Below, in pieces: positions 1-10,900 of a stretch of 64,000 nucleotides of DNA (position 1 is its first letter; each line of letters starts with the position of its first letter). The stretch covers positions 28,157,925 to 28,221,924 of the forward strand of contig NC_089725.1 of NCBI RefSeq assembly GCF_035083965.1, read 5' to 3'. Under the pieces are notes generated by a model. The model had not been told where the DNA came from, ran no database searches, and worked only from the letters and a program-made list of their open reading frames with translations. Made by a program: the position numbers and the translations under genes. This DNA comes from Branchiostoma lanceolatum (lineage: Eukaryota; Chordata; Leptocardii; Amphioxiformes; Branchiostomatidae).

Positions 1-1406
1 AAACCCCAGCCACTACTAACCTAGCCGACCAAAACCTCTGCTTGGAGAATACTTCTGTCAGCTCCTTCTTAAAGGAGCATAAAGCAATTTCAGAATGTTA
101 AAACTGAAAATATTCTGGATATGGCAATCTGTATGATGTCAACATTTAGTTGCTCATATTAGGACATTTCTATCAGGATTTCATACTCTGGACGTTTAAA
201 AAAGAGCACAGAAAAAAGCTGCAGGAGGAGTTCTTTATATATTGGGAACACCCACAAATCAGTGCCCAGATTTTCAATTAGTTCTCACAATACTACAACA
301 GTGCTTCTTTGCTCCATGAAGGTTGATATGGAATGGGATAGTTTCATTTAGAATTACCATGTATGGAAGACAAGAAAATCTAATGTGAAAATCCCACTTT
401 GTGCTCCTTTAATAATACTTTTATTAGCTAGTTTTGGTAGATCTGCAGAGCACCAGGCCTTGCACGGCAGAACCGGGAGCTTGAGGAACGTTACGATTTT
501 GGGGTTCTACATCTGCTTGGAAATAAACTGCTGTGTGTGATCCATGAAAAGGATTGCTATCAAGTTACTTCTTTCTACACAGTCCTTTTACTACACCTTG
601 AAATAACAAGTAAGCAAAGCTCAATGTGAGACTCTTCCATAAAAAAAAATACAAAGCAGTTGTCAAAAATAACTTCTTTAATGAGAAATATTTCAGGTTA
701 TTGTAGTCTAACACAAGTGGTCTCAAGAATCATTGAAGCTATATGAAATAGTAATTCTTACAGGACACAATGTCAACAACACAATGTTGAAAATGTATAT
801 CTAAGACTATAACGTTATCAATTTGGAGAAGTTTGCATATATACAATATATAGATATCAATAAGGTACTCTCATGATGAGTTCCTCATATCAATTCTCTT
901 TGATCATTTAACTACGGGTCTTGGTCTTCAGTAAATCTTATTTCTGGTCTGATATCTGCATTATGACTAGTGAAAGACTTATGATGAAAGACTACAGACA
1001 GCGTAGGTATAAAAAGTCAGCCAATTTTCTATCTCCACTAGAGGTGGACTGGAACTAACCTTTCTATCCTCAATACATTCTACATGAAATGCAGTAGTTC
1101 ACAACTCAAACCAGCAGTGGCCTCTCATAGTCGCTCATATATATATCTTTGTCCTATCACCAATTATCTCTCATAAGCCAGATTTTTCCATGTCATATTT
1201 TTGTATTTTCTTTGTCCTCCCACAAACGACAATTTCACCATAAGCAATCCAGATTTTTCCACATCATATTCTCGTCTTTCCTTTGCCTTCCCACAAACAA
1301 CAATTTCACCATAACCAATCCAATATTCCAGCACCTGTTATGGTGAACCATTGTTTTTTGTTTTCTTTGTTTGCTCTCCTAGCAGAACATTCAGCATCTT
1401 GGAGGT
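1..1406. other. Region downstream of SIVA1; probable 3' UTR plus unassigned sequence
   Basis: This AT-rich stretch lies 3' of the SIVA1 stop codon and shows no convincing coding exon on either strand. A minus-strand AATAAA lies at 420-425, about 1 kb past the stop, and could end the SIVA1 transcript; this is only a guess. A roughly 70-bp unit is repeated twice at about 1179-1325. The ORFs that cover this repeat are low-complexity and look accidental. Confidence 0.4.
1179..1325. repeat. Two-copy tandem repeat, about 70 bp unit
   Basis: Two adjacent copies share the run from CCAGATTTTTCCA through the CCCACAAAC and CAATTTCACCATAA segments with a few substitutions. The copies start near 1179 and 1249. 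The repeat lies in the probable 3' UTR or downstream flank of SIVA1. Confidence 0.75.
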
Positions 1407-4400
1407 TCAAGTTGAGCAGCTCAAGCAGTATGCTGTCTCATCTCTGGAGTCATAACTGGAGGAGAAAAGACAAGCAACAATTTAGATAAAGGTCAATTGG
1501 TTCCTATACATGTATGTAAGCAGTATCTGCTAGGGTCAGTTATTCAGAAAATGTAAAATCAAGCAATCTTGCCATTCTGATATAGTAATACAGTGTACTG
1601 TTATGAACAAGCAACAGAAGTAACAAATGACAGGTGAGAAACCAATGAGAAAACAGTGCAACAGCAATATATTCTAATTATGCTACTGTACAAGTCAGAG
1701 CTCTATCCATCCTTCTGTCTCTGAACAAAATTTGTCGCTTTGGACAAACAAAAATTTCAACCATTCCTTGATGGACTCATGACGTTTTCATCAGGTTGTC
1801 AACAGTGCCACAAGACTTTCAAAAACTTGATAAGAAGCTTTTTGAAATTGGTATCTCAAAATGTAGGAAATAGTGTTTCAAAGGTTTAGGACCATTGCAT
1901 TGCATTCCTTGTGCCTTCAGTGCTTGATACAGAGCTTCACTCCACCAAAGTGAAATGACCAACAAACACTTTGAGCTCAATGCACCTTTCTCACGTGGCA
2001 GACATGACAAAATGGAAACGACGCCATTATGGCAAACATTAGACCGATCCAAAATGTTCATCACAATTAGCAGTATGCAACCAGAACCAGACTTTGCAGT
2101 CAACGCGGCCCTAAATTGCTGCTTCTTCTCTGTGCATTACACAAGTTATAACATTGATAATTGCATATCAAATTTCAAAACTTAGTGTGATTTGGGAGGA
2201 AAACTAAATCTGTAAATTTTTTTCTTTCTTTACCTCATTGGCCTTGTTTTCATTCTATCATGTCCGCTGCTTGAAAACGGTTTATAGAACCCCCCATACT
2301 ACTCACTTGGCCACTGAGCAGAGGAGACAGAACTCCCCATAGCAGTTGCTGCACTGGCGCTGGCAGGAGGAGCACATGGCCTTGTCACAGAAGCTGCAGC
2401 GGTACAGGGCTCGGATTGGACGGCTGCACACCTGGCACGAAGTTGGGCTGAGAGAACCTGGAACAACATAATCAACCATTATTTCATGTCATTATATCAC
2501 ACTCAGACCACACTGTTACCTCATTCAAGTTCCGGTTCGGAATTTTAAGTGACCGCCCCCCTAAAGAGTCCCTAAAATAAGACGCAAATCCTAGGTTTTC
2601 TCGGTAGTTTTGGTAGATTTTTCGGCTATCACTATAGCGTGTGTAATCTTTTTTATGTCATACCTGGGCTGCAAAAACTTTTGATACAGGTGTTCCCGAC
2701 CGCGTGATAATTTTCCGTATCACACAGGGTTCTAGACTTGTATCACACAGGCTTCCATAGAATATTTAGAATGCATTTCTAGTGCGCTGGTTGCGCAATG
2801 TTGTTACAGTTTTGTGTTCGAGGACAGAAAACTCCAACTTCTGGCGCTTTCTGGATTGCAATGTGTGTTTTCTCGGGTGGGTATGACATAAATAAAATAC
2901 AAAACGGTGCATTCCGCATTACCCTCGGTCCCAGCCCTCCCGCCGGTTGGATAATACATGTACTACATTCAATCATCATCATACTGTTAGAAACACAATA
3001 ATAGCTGCATCGTAAGCATCACTTAACCAATAACAATGAAGCCACACAGAGAACATGGAAGAAATTGAAATTAATGCCACTTTTCTCTCACCTTTCCCTG
3101 GCATGGCTTTGTGGTGACCGTTCAGGTGGGAGTGACCATTTGCACCACCGTTAGCCACACCGTGTCCGTTGAGTCCAAGGGAGTGACCGTTGAGTCCAAG
3201 GGAGTGACCGTTGAGTCCAAGGGAGTGACCATTAAGTCCAATGGAGTGACCGTTAAGTCCATGGGAGTGACCATTTACGCCATTAGTCACACCATTAGCA
3301 CCATTGGTCACTCCGTTTGCACCATTGGTCACTCCGTTTGCACCATTGGTCACTCCGTTTGCACCATTGGTCACTCCGTTTGCACCATTGGTCACTCCGT
3401 TTGTACCATTGGTCACACCATTTGCACCTATGTAGAGAATACACAATGTAATTATAAATTGGATAACACAACACAACTCAAAACAACACAAAATAGGGGT
3501 TAAAAAAAATGAGCGTGTAGTGAATTATGTATTTATTCCCAACGGATGAAAAACTGCTCGAGCAACTCTTTAATTGAACTTTTTGTAACCCCCCCCCCCC
3601 CCCCCCAAAAAAAAAAAACACACATCTTATGCATTGGGAAGTGCCTTCTTTTTGTAGGACACTTTGCATTGTCAGAACAAAAGTCCTTACCTGCGTGCAC
3701 CTGAGGCACCTGGAGGTATCTATCCAGGTGCATCTGTCCTGTCAACAGGTGGTCGCCATGCTGGTGGTCCATGGGCACATCTGTGACAGCCACAGTGAAG
3801 TCCACAGCACCGGTACACTTCCTTGCACCGTCGAATAGCATCTTCTGTGTGTGCTCTATGGAGGAGTGTTTGAATATTAAAAACTGTGATATCATCTACA
3901 CTGCCAAAAACACGGCTCAAAGAAACAAACACTGACAAGGGAACACAAGAGAATGCTAATTTCTTTAGCGACAGGATAATTCCTTGAGGGAAAGGACTAA
4001 CAGATGAAGTAGCCAGTGCACATCCAGTAAAAAAATTGCATCCAAAGTAAGATTGGACAACTTCATGGAGCTACAACGGAGGAAAACACTGTATAATATC
4101 AAGGAGGTTTAATTTGATAGACCTTGGTATTTAAATACAATGTGTCAAGTACTAGTAAATACGTCTTCCCACCAAAGCCGCCATGGCCGCCGCGGCTAGA
4201 TCATCTACACAAACCCACAGTGTCAGTCGAATGAAGAAGAGATAGATACATAGCGGTCTATTTAAGCTGGAGGAACTCTCTACTCATACTCTACTCAGAA
4301 TGTACACAACTCAAAGAGAGTAGTGACGCCGCACGTGTTTGTTATTTTTTCTTCCCCAACCTCCATCTTGGCCGCCGTATGACGCAGGATGCTTACCGTA

Positions 4401-4511
4401 CACAGCCTTCATATTCTGCTCCTTGCAGACGCCCAGGTTGACTTCCTTCTGGCCGACATGAGTCTTCAGCTGCGGGGCGTAGTCTCCCCACGGGTTAGGT
4501 CGCTTTGGCAT
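1407..4511 (-). CDS. SIVA1: Apoptosis regulatory protein Siva, with expanded NG-rich repeat
   Basis: Five coding exons on the minus strand: 4397-4511, 3691-3855, 3092-3427, 2307-2457 and 1407-1455. All junctions are GT-AG and in phase, giving 271 residues. The start MPKRPNPWGDYAPQL matches the vertebrate Siva N-terminus (MPKR...). The second exon reads EHTQKMLFDGA, the counterpart of the Siva amphipathic segment. The last two exons form the cysteine-rich zinc-binding C-terminus (CQVCSRPIRALYRCSFCDKA onward) ending CLSCST. Siva is known as a pro-apoptotic adaptor for CD27-family receptors. Vertebrate Siva is about 175 residues; the excess of about 95 is almost wholly exon 3, a coding minisatellite of NGVTNGA-like and NGHSLGL-like heptads (residues ~94-190). 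It is head-to-head with the TSP1/Ig receptor gene. I am confident of family identity; expression of the repeat is inferred from the frame being kept open. Confidence 0.9.
2651..2960. mobile_element. Dispersed MITE-like element, copy 1 (in SIVA1 intron)
   Basis: The element is bounded by TTTATGTCATACC at the left and the inverse GGTATGACATAAA at the right (near 2895). Similar sequence extends to about 2960. The interior (TATCACACAGG, GCTTCCATAGAATATT, TTTTCTCGGGTGGGTATG) reappears in reverse orientation at 25700-26130. No coding capacity is visible, so it is probably a non-autonomous DNA transposon. Confidence 0.65.
3110..3430 (-). repeat. Coding minisatellite in SIVA1 exon 3
   Basis: Two families of 21-bp units lie side by side. 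About six encode NGVTNGA-type heptads and about six encode NGHSLGL-type heptads. The array fills almost the whole exon and starts directly at its acceptor. Unit length is a multiple of three, so copy-number change would not shift the frame. Confidence 0.9.
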
Positions 4512-4983
4512 GGCGAAAGGCTGACAACAAAGCAGAAAATCTCAACAACTCTTTCCTCTTCTCTGTTTTAAATGGCACCTGGTTTTATGGTTTATACCAC
4601 TACTTTCTAGGTAATAACCTTGATTACGTTCTGAAGAAAATATAACGTTGCACACTATTCCTTACTAAAAAGACCAGATATTACCTTCTGTTAAGTCTGA
4701 TTTTACTACATATCCTTTTGAAGTGCAAACTCTATTTCAAATTCACATTTTGTGCACAAAAGATAGTCAGTTCCTCCCTTGCTTAGTTGAGTCCGTTTTT
4801 TTCGCGGGAAAAGCGTGCGCATCGATTCCTCGCGCATGACGTCATGGCTATTTAAATATGGCCGCCAAATTTCGAACTACAGAAAGTGGTGTTCTCTCAC
4901 CACTGGTCCACCACAACAACAATATAACAAGGATAAGTAACGCAATTTCTTCTGCGACACATGGGAGCTGATGACCGTCAAAG
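4512..4983. promoter_or_regulatory. Head-to-head promoter between SIVA1 and TSP1/Ig receptor gene
   Basis: Only 472 bp separate the two start codons. A perfect palindromic CRE (TGACGTCA) lies at 4837-4844. An E2F-type palindrome, TTTCGCGGGAAA, lies at 4800-4811. A TATTTAAATA run followed by ATGGCCGCC follows at about 4850-4868. Factor binding is inferred from consensus only. Confidence 0.6.
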
Positions 4984-7900
4984 ATGCTGCTTATCGTTGT
5001 AGTATTTTCTGCTTGGTTTCCAAACGCCCATGGCCAAAGTAGGTATCATTTTTTGACAATCATATATTCAATTCAAAATATTTCAAGTCAATTCAGGCAC
5101 CTGGTCCATATAAAGTTAAACACGTAACGTTAACTTCACGTTAAAAAGAAGAAGAAAAAATGACTACATAAAGATAAATAACAAGATACCTTTAAAAACC
5201 TAACATTCAAGATCATTCAATTGAACTGCCAAATAGCATGATTTATTTCTCATGTGACTTTTCCTTTGTCTTGAATCCACTATAAACCAGTCACTTTTTG
5301 TCACCGGTTTATAGTGCATTTGTCACCCATTATTTTTGTCCTGGGGACTCATACAGAACTTTATTTGCTGCGTGGCCATGAGTGGTATGCAGTGTACTAG
5401 TAGGCCTAAAAGATCGATATACATGTACCGGTAGTAGCCTGGATACCAGACCTTTCGCGCGATGCGATGATAAGCCTTGGCCGGGGAAGACCTGGTAGTA
5501 GGGATAGAGTTGGCATCCGGGCGCTTTGGCAGCCGAACCCTGATATCTATCGCGCTAGCGATAATTAGTGGGCCGTGTGCTGTCTGTGGCGGCGGCGCGA
5601 GTTGCTTCCCCGGCCGAAGGATTAGCGCCAGGAGCGCGGTGGTCTGGCACCCAGGCTATACCGGTAGTTGCTAACCATCACTTATTACTGAATACAAGAC
5701 CATACATTCTCTCCCTAGGCCTTGCACGTCTGTATGGCTTACAGCCCACTGGAGGTGCACAGTGGGGCCCCTGGGCTCCCTGGGCACTGTGTAACACATC
5801 CCCAACCGCATGTGGAACAGGTACCCATGTCAGGCACAGGCAGTGCCAAGGCGTTGGCTGTGTACCCGAGATCAGGGGGTGGCAGCAAATAGCAACCTTT
5901 GAAAATGGGAACTGTGTAAAGCCTTGTGAAGGTAGGATCACATTGTTGTACATCCTTTCTCTTCATAATCGTCTGTTGATTCAAGATTGACACAAGAAAT
6001 TGAAATCAATACACGATTCGGATTTAAATCTCATATGGTAAAAAAAAAACATTGAGTAATGAGGCGGGGGAGGCAAGAAGATCGTCACAAGTCTCGGCCT
6101 AGTCTCGTGTTCTCGCGAGACTAGGCCACTCCGTGAACAAGACGGACAGGAGTCGTCGAAAATTTGGAGGTGCGTATTTTCGCTACCCCTTTTCTTAGTC
6201 ACTGTTCGAAGAATGTCCTCGTAACTGTCAAGCAAACGTGACTGATTAATTTATTCAACGATATTGAGTAATGAAAGAATCTGTATAATATATTATTAAC
6301 TGCCCACTTAATTAAACCAATAAACCAATAAGCCCTGTGTAACAGCATAACACATGGCGTGGCAGCAGCAGGTTATATTATGCCAAATAACAGTTACTCA
6401 ATATTACATTGAACTACAATGAACGACCTGTCAGACTTTATCAAAACCTTTGCATTTAACTGCAAGTGTCATTTAAAGCTATCATCTAGTACATCTGCAT
6501 TGATTGGAAGTGCCATAATATGTTATCTGCAAAGAATCAAACCCATTGAATGTATGATTCCAGGCCTTATCAAAAGTAAATGTTAATGTCTGTTATTTTT
6601 CTTTTTGCACCGCAGCTGACAATGGTGGAAGAGGAGCTTGTAAGTACATGACATTGTACAATTCCAGATTAGTTGACTACTGCACTTTTTGAAAAGCCTT
6701 TTTGATCTATATGTTAAGAATACAAATCAATTCAATTCTATAAGTGCTGTTTGCAAATTTGCAAGTACAATATGTAGTGTAATTCCTAAGCATTTATGGA
6801 CAAATGTCATTTTTGCAGACTACAATGGGAACTGGGGAGAGTGGAGTAAGTGGGCCTGCACAGAGCCGTGCCAGCCTGGTGTTCAAGCTACGAGGGAGCG
6901 CTACTGTGATAACCCTAGTCCGACACCTGGACATCACTGTGTCGGGGATGACAACGGGGAACAGAGGCAGGAGGAGCCTGCTGCATGTGAGGATTACTGT
7001 GCAAAAGGTGAGACCCGGGGCCTGATGATTGCTCATCATGAGATGTTGAAGTTTAGTAGTCTATGGGGGCACTGAGTTAGCATTAGCATTAACTCTGGTA
7101 ATTAGTACTTCTTATTACAAAAAAGACATTACCGAAAAACAGAAAAAAGAACCATGTAATCGATTGTCATCCACTGTCTGACTATGTGCAAGCACGTCTA
7201 ATCCTTGGAAGATGGGATACAAGTTACCGCACAACACACGACATACCAAGTACTAGTAGTGACTGTAAGTGGTAACTGGTAGCAATTGAAGATTTTTCAT
7301 CAAGAGCACTTGCTACTTTTACTAGCACTCAGTATATCTAGAGCTAGACTCTACCAGTCTCCCCCGGTCGCTGGGAAAATAGTAGAAATTGGCCAAATAG
7401 AGTCAAATGTTTGAAGGGAGTCGGCTACGGAGATAGGGTCAAATTGGCAACCGAGGGGAGACTGGTAGAGTCTAATCTAGTCAGCCTCTTCATGACAAAG
7501 TTGCTGTTTTCCCCCATTTGTACAGAGTGGACAGACTGGTCGTCCTGGTCTGTGTGCTCGATGACCTGCAATGCCCCTGTGAGGAAGAGGATCAGAGATT
7601 GTCTGGGGATTGGGGCTCCTTGTCCTGGAGACGCAGAGGAGACCAAGAACTGTGATCAGGATTGGAGGCATGACCCCTGTCCTGCCCGTAAGTCATTTGA
7701 GCAGTGCTTCATATTTTGTGACAATCAAACTAAGGCGATAGCTAGTACACCGAGCAGAAACTTTTCAAAGGCATAATTCTTCCTGCATGCATTCAACATC
7801 AGTCAAAAGTTTGTAATGACGCATATATTTGACTCTGGATAAAATGCTCTTTGAAGATGGCCTGCCTTCTCTCCATTTTAATCTTTTACTTGAATACTGG

Positions 7901-10900
7901 AGACCAATAACATTAAGTGTATATTCTGCATTCAACATCTGTTAAAGATTTGTAATTTTGTATAGTTTGACTGAATAAAATGTTCTCTGAAGAGAGGGCC
8001 TCCTTTCTCTCCCTGATAATATTTTACTTGAATATTGAAGACTAATAGTAATATAGTTGAACAAGTGTTTTCTTATTTGTAACCTCTAGAGCATGGCGAG
8101 TGGGGAAATTGGGGTGCATGGTCACCAGACTGCTACCCACAGTGCCTCACAGGAACCCGCACCAGACACAGGGACTGTGACAACCCTCCTCCTGTCGGGG
8201 ATGGGGAATGTAAGGCTTGATAATGTATATTCACACTCAGCCCCATGTATTCTCACCATTTACTGACTGTTTCCTTGGTCTGTATAATATGTATTCTGTA
8301 TCTATATTGCCAGTAAAACCGCCCTTCAACGTAACACACCAGCTTTGCAGGCACGCGGCGCAACAGCTGAGCTAGTTAAAATTACACCCAACCTTTGCAC
8401 ATCTAACTGAAAGCGTTGTTTAAAACTATTTAGTGAGGATGCTCCTGCAATACTTGGTGGCAACAAATTCCAATCTACAATAGTTCTCGGGAATAACAAA
8501 TTTGTGAAACCTCAATTCTGGATTGATAACTATAACTTGAAAACTGTCTAATCTTCTGTCTGTTTCATATGATACAAACCTTTAGAACAGGCCTTCAGCA
8601 TGCTACTACTAACACTTGTTTCCACTGCATCATATCAGTAAAAAAAGGAAAATTGCATAAAGTTCAATTGCATATTCATTCTAAACTATGAATGATGTAT
8701 TACTGTGATTTTTGTTGGAGAATTGTGGTATACAGTCTGTAATATCTTGTGTGGTTAGAAAAAACACTCAAAGCCTCACTATCGACATCATCAACTGTCC
8801 TACCTTCTGATAGGTACTAGTAGTTTATTCCTTCAGTCAATACGGAAGATACAAATATCAATGTCCCGGTCCAGGGAATGAAATGTTTGTTGTGTTCTTG
8901 TAAGTCTGCCAAGGAGTGGATGAAGACACGAAGCAGTGTGATATAGATGAGTACATGATGACAGTGTGTAAAGCTCAAGCAGAGTGGACAAAGTGGAGCG
9001 GGTGGCAAGAGTGCACAGCCACATGTGGCAGGGCTACAGGTAGGACATGAAGACAATCCCTCAGCTATTACATATTAAAAGGTACATGACTTTGTACAGT
9101 CAATCAAGAATAGGAAGGCGTCCATTGAGATGACATCCACAACTACCAATACAGGCTTTTTCCTTTTGTGTTTTACACCTTTTTACAAGGTGTTAGCATA
9201 CCTTCCTAGTGAAGCCTTATATGCAATATTTGGTATTTCAATTTATTTCATTTCATTTGATTATTTATTTGATTATTCAAAAAGATTGGGTTCAAGGACA
9301 CTAATTTCTTTTTGTTGAAACACTTGCACCTCACTATCTTGATGTTCAGATACAATACCCCTGCAGTACTAGTGCCATCAACTGACACCACGTTTATTCT
9401 CAGGATTCAGAACGAGGCAGTGTAAGAACCCAGATGGGACCCTGGGGAACACCTGTCGTGGGGCCGACAAACAAGAGGCTCAATGTTCCCTGCCACCTTG
9501 TTCTGCACTGGTATTTCAAGAGGAGGAACAGGGCAAGATAGAAGCACTTGAAAAACTCAGAGAGCAAGAGAAAAACAGTAAGTCCAATGAAAAAATGAGC
9601 TCGACAATGTTTGCCTCAACCCCACTGTAATACTAATAACTTGATGCCAAAATCTACTATTTCAAAAAGCATAGTTGATATCATTTTTTATCTCACTGGT
9701 AAAAAATGATATCAACACCGACAGTCATCTTCGACTTCGAAGGACTACCAAGTTGATATCATTTTTTACCTGATTGGTAATCTGTATCTCTTTCCTTTGC
9801 TTCCAATATGTAACTGTATGTGAATCATTTTGCCCATCTCCTGTTTGCAGAGATCCATCACAATATCATAGTAGAGACGGTTGTGGAGGCTAAACTACCC
9901 TGCAGGCATGACAAGGGTCAACTGGCTACTGAAAAAGCTACATGGAAAAAAGACGGCAAGTCCCTAGAGGTGGATGGAAAACACTTGGTGTTGGACAAGT
10001 GGGATCTAAGTAAGACTATGATGTTAACAAGTTATACTGTAACTTACAGATGGATATCTAAAGGAGAACATTGCAAGCATTGCCTAACCCGCATCATCTT
10101 AGTACATGTTTTGACAAATATTACATACTACAAGATAAAACAAATAATCTGAGCAATCTTTTGTACACTTTTAGTCAGAACGTCTAGATTTCAAGATACC
10201 CTGTATATTCAAATTGTAATCTTAACATTCTGAGCTCTCCTTTCAATAAGCAGGTTTTTTTGTCTTCTTACAGCCATCAAGTCCTCCAGGGTTAATGACA
10301 CAGGCATCTATGTTTGCAGGAGGGGTGAAAAAGGAGATCCAGACCATGCGCCGATAATATACGCAGTAACAGGTTAGGATTTAATAGTACTTGATTCACT
10401 TCAGCCCACAAATTCAGGAGAACCGGTATCACTCAATTGTACGACTGCCATCAGTAGAAGCCATGATGCTCTCTTGAAAAATCTTCACGTTAAAAATCAT
10501 GCACATCGTCAAAATCAATATTCATGCATGCCCATCGACGGTTGGCCCAAAGCATTCTGAAACTTTGATGACATCTTTTCACACTTAGAGACTAACGAGT
10601 AGTTTGCTTGTCTATTTTCCTCTTATCCCATATTATTGCCAGCTATTCCCCAATACATGTAGTTGTATTACCTGTCCCCCTATCCTCCCACACCTGCCCG
10701 CCCATCTCTCCACAGTGATTCCAGACAAGGGCAAAGGTGTGCAGACTGAGAAGGTTGGCACCGAAATCAAGCTGCCCTGCAACAGTGGGGTGTTAGCCAT
10801 CATGATCAAGGGGGCAACTGCTGAATGGACAAGGGACAAAAAGATCGTTAAGAAAATGGAAAACCTGAGAGTAAGTGTGGAAACAAGCAGGACACCTGTT

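Noticed and set aside
3588..3620. C-run followed by A-run in SIVA1 intron as a possible poly(A) tail of a retrocopy
   Set aside because: The mixed C and A homopolymer has no adjacent coding or SINE-like sequence; a simple low-complexity run is enough.
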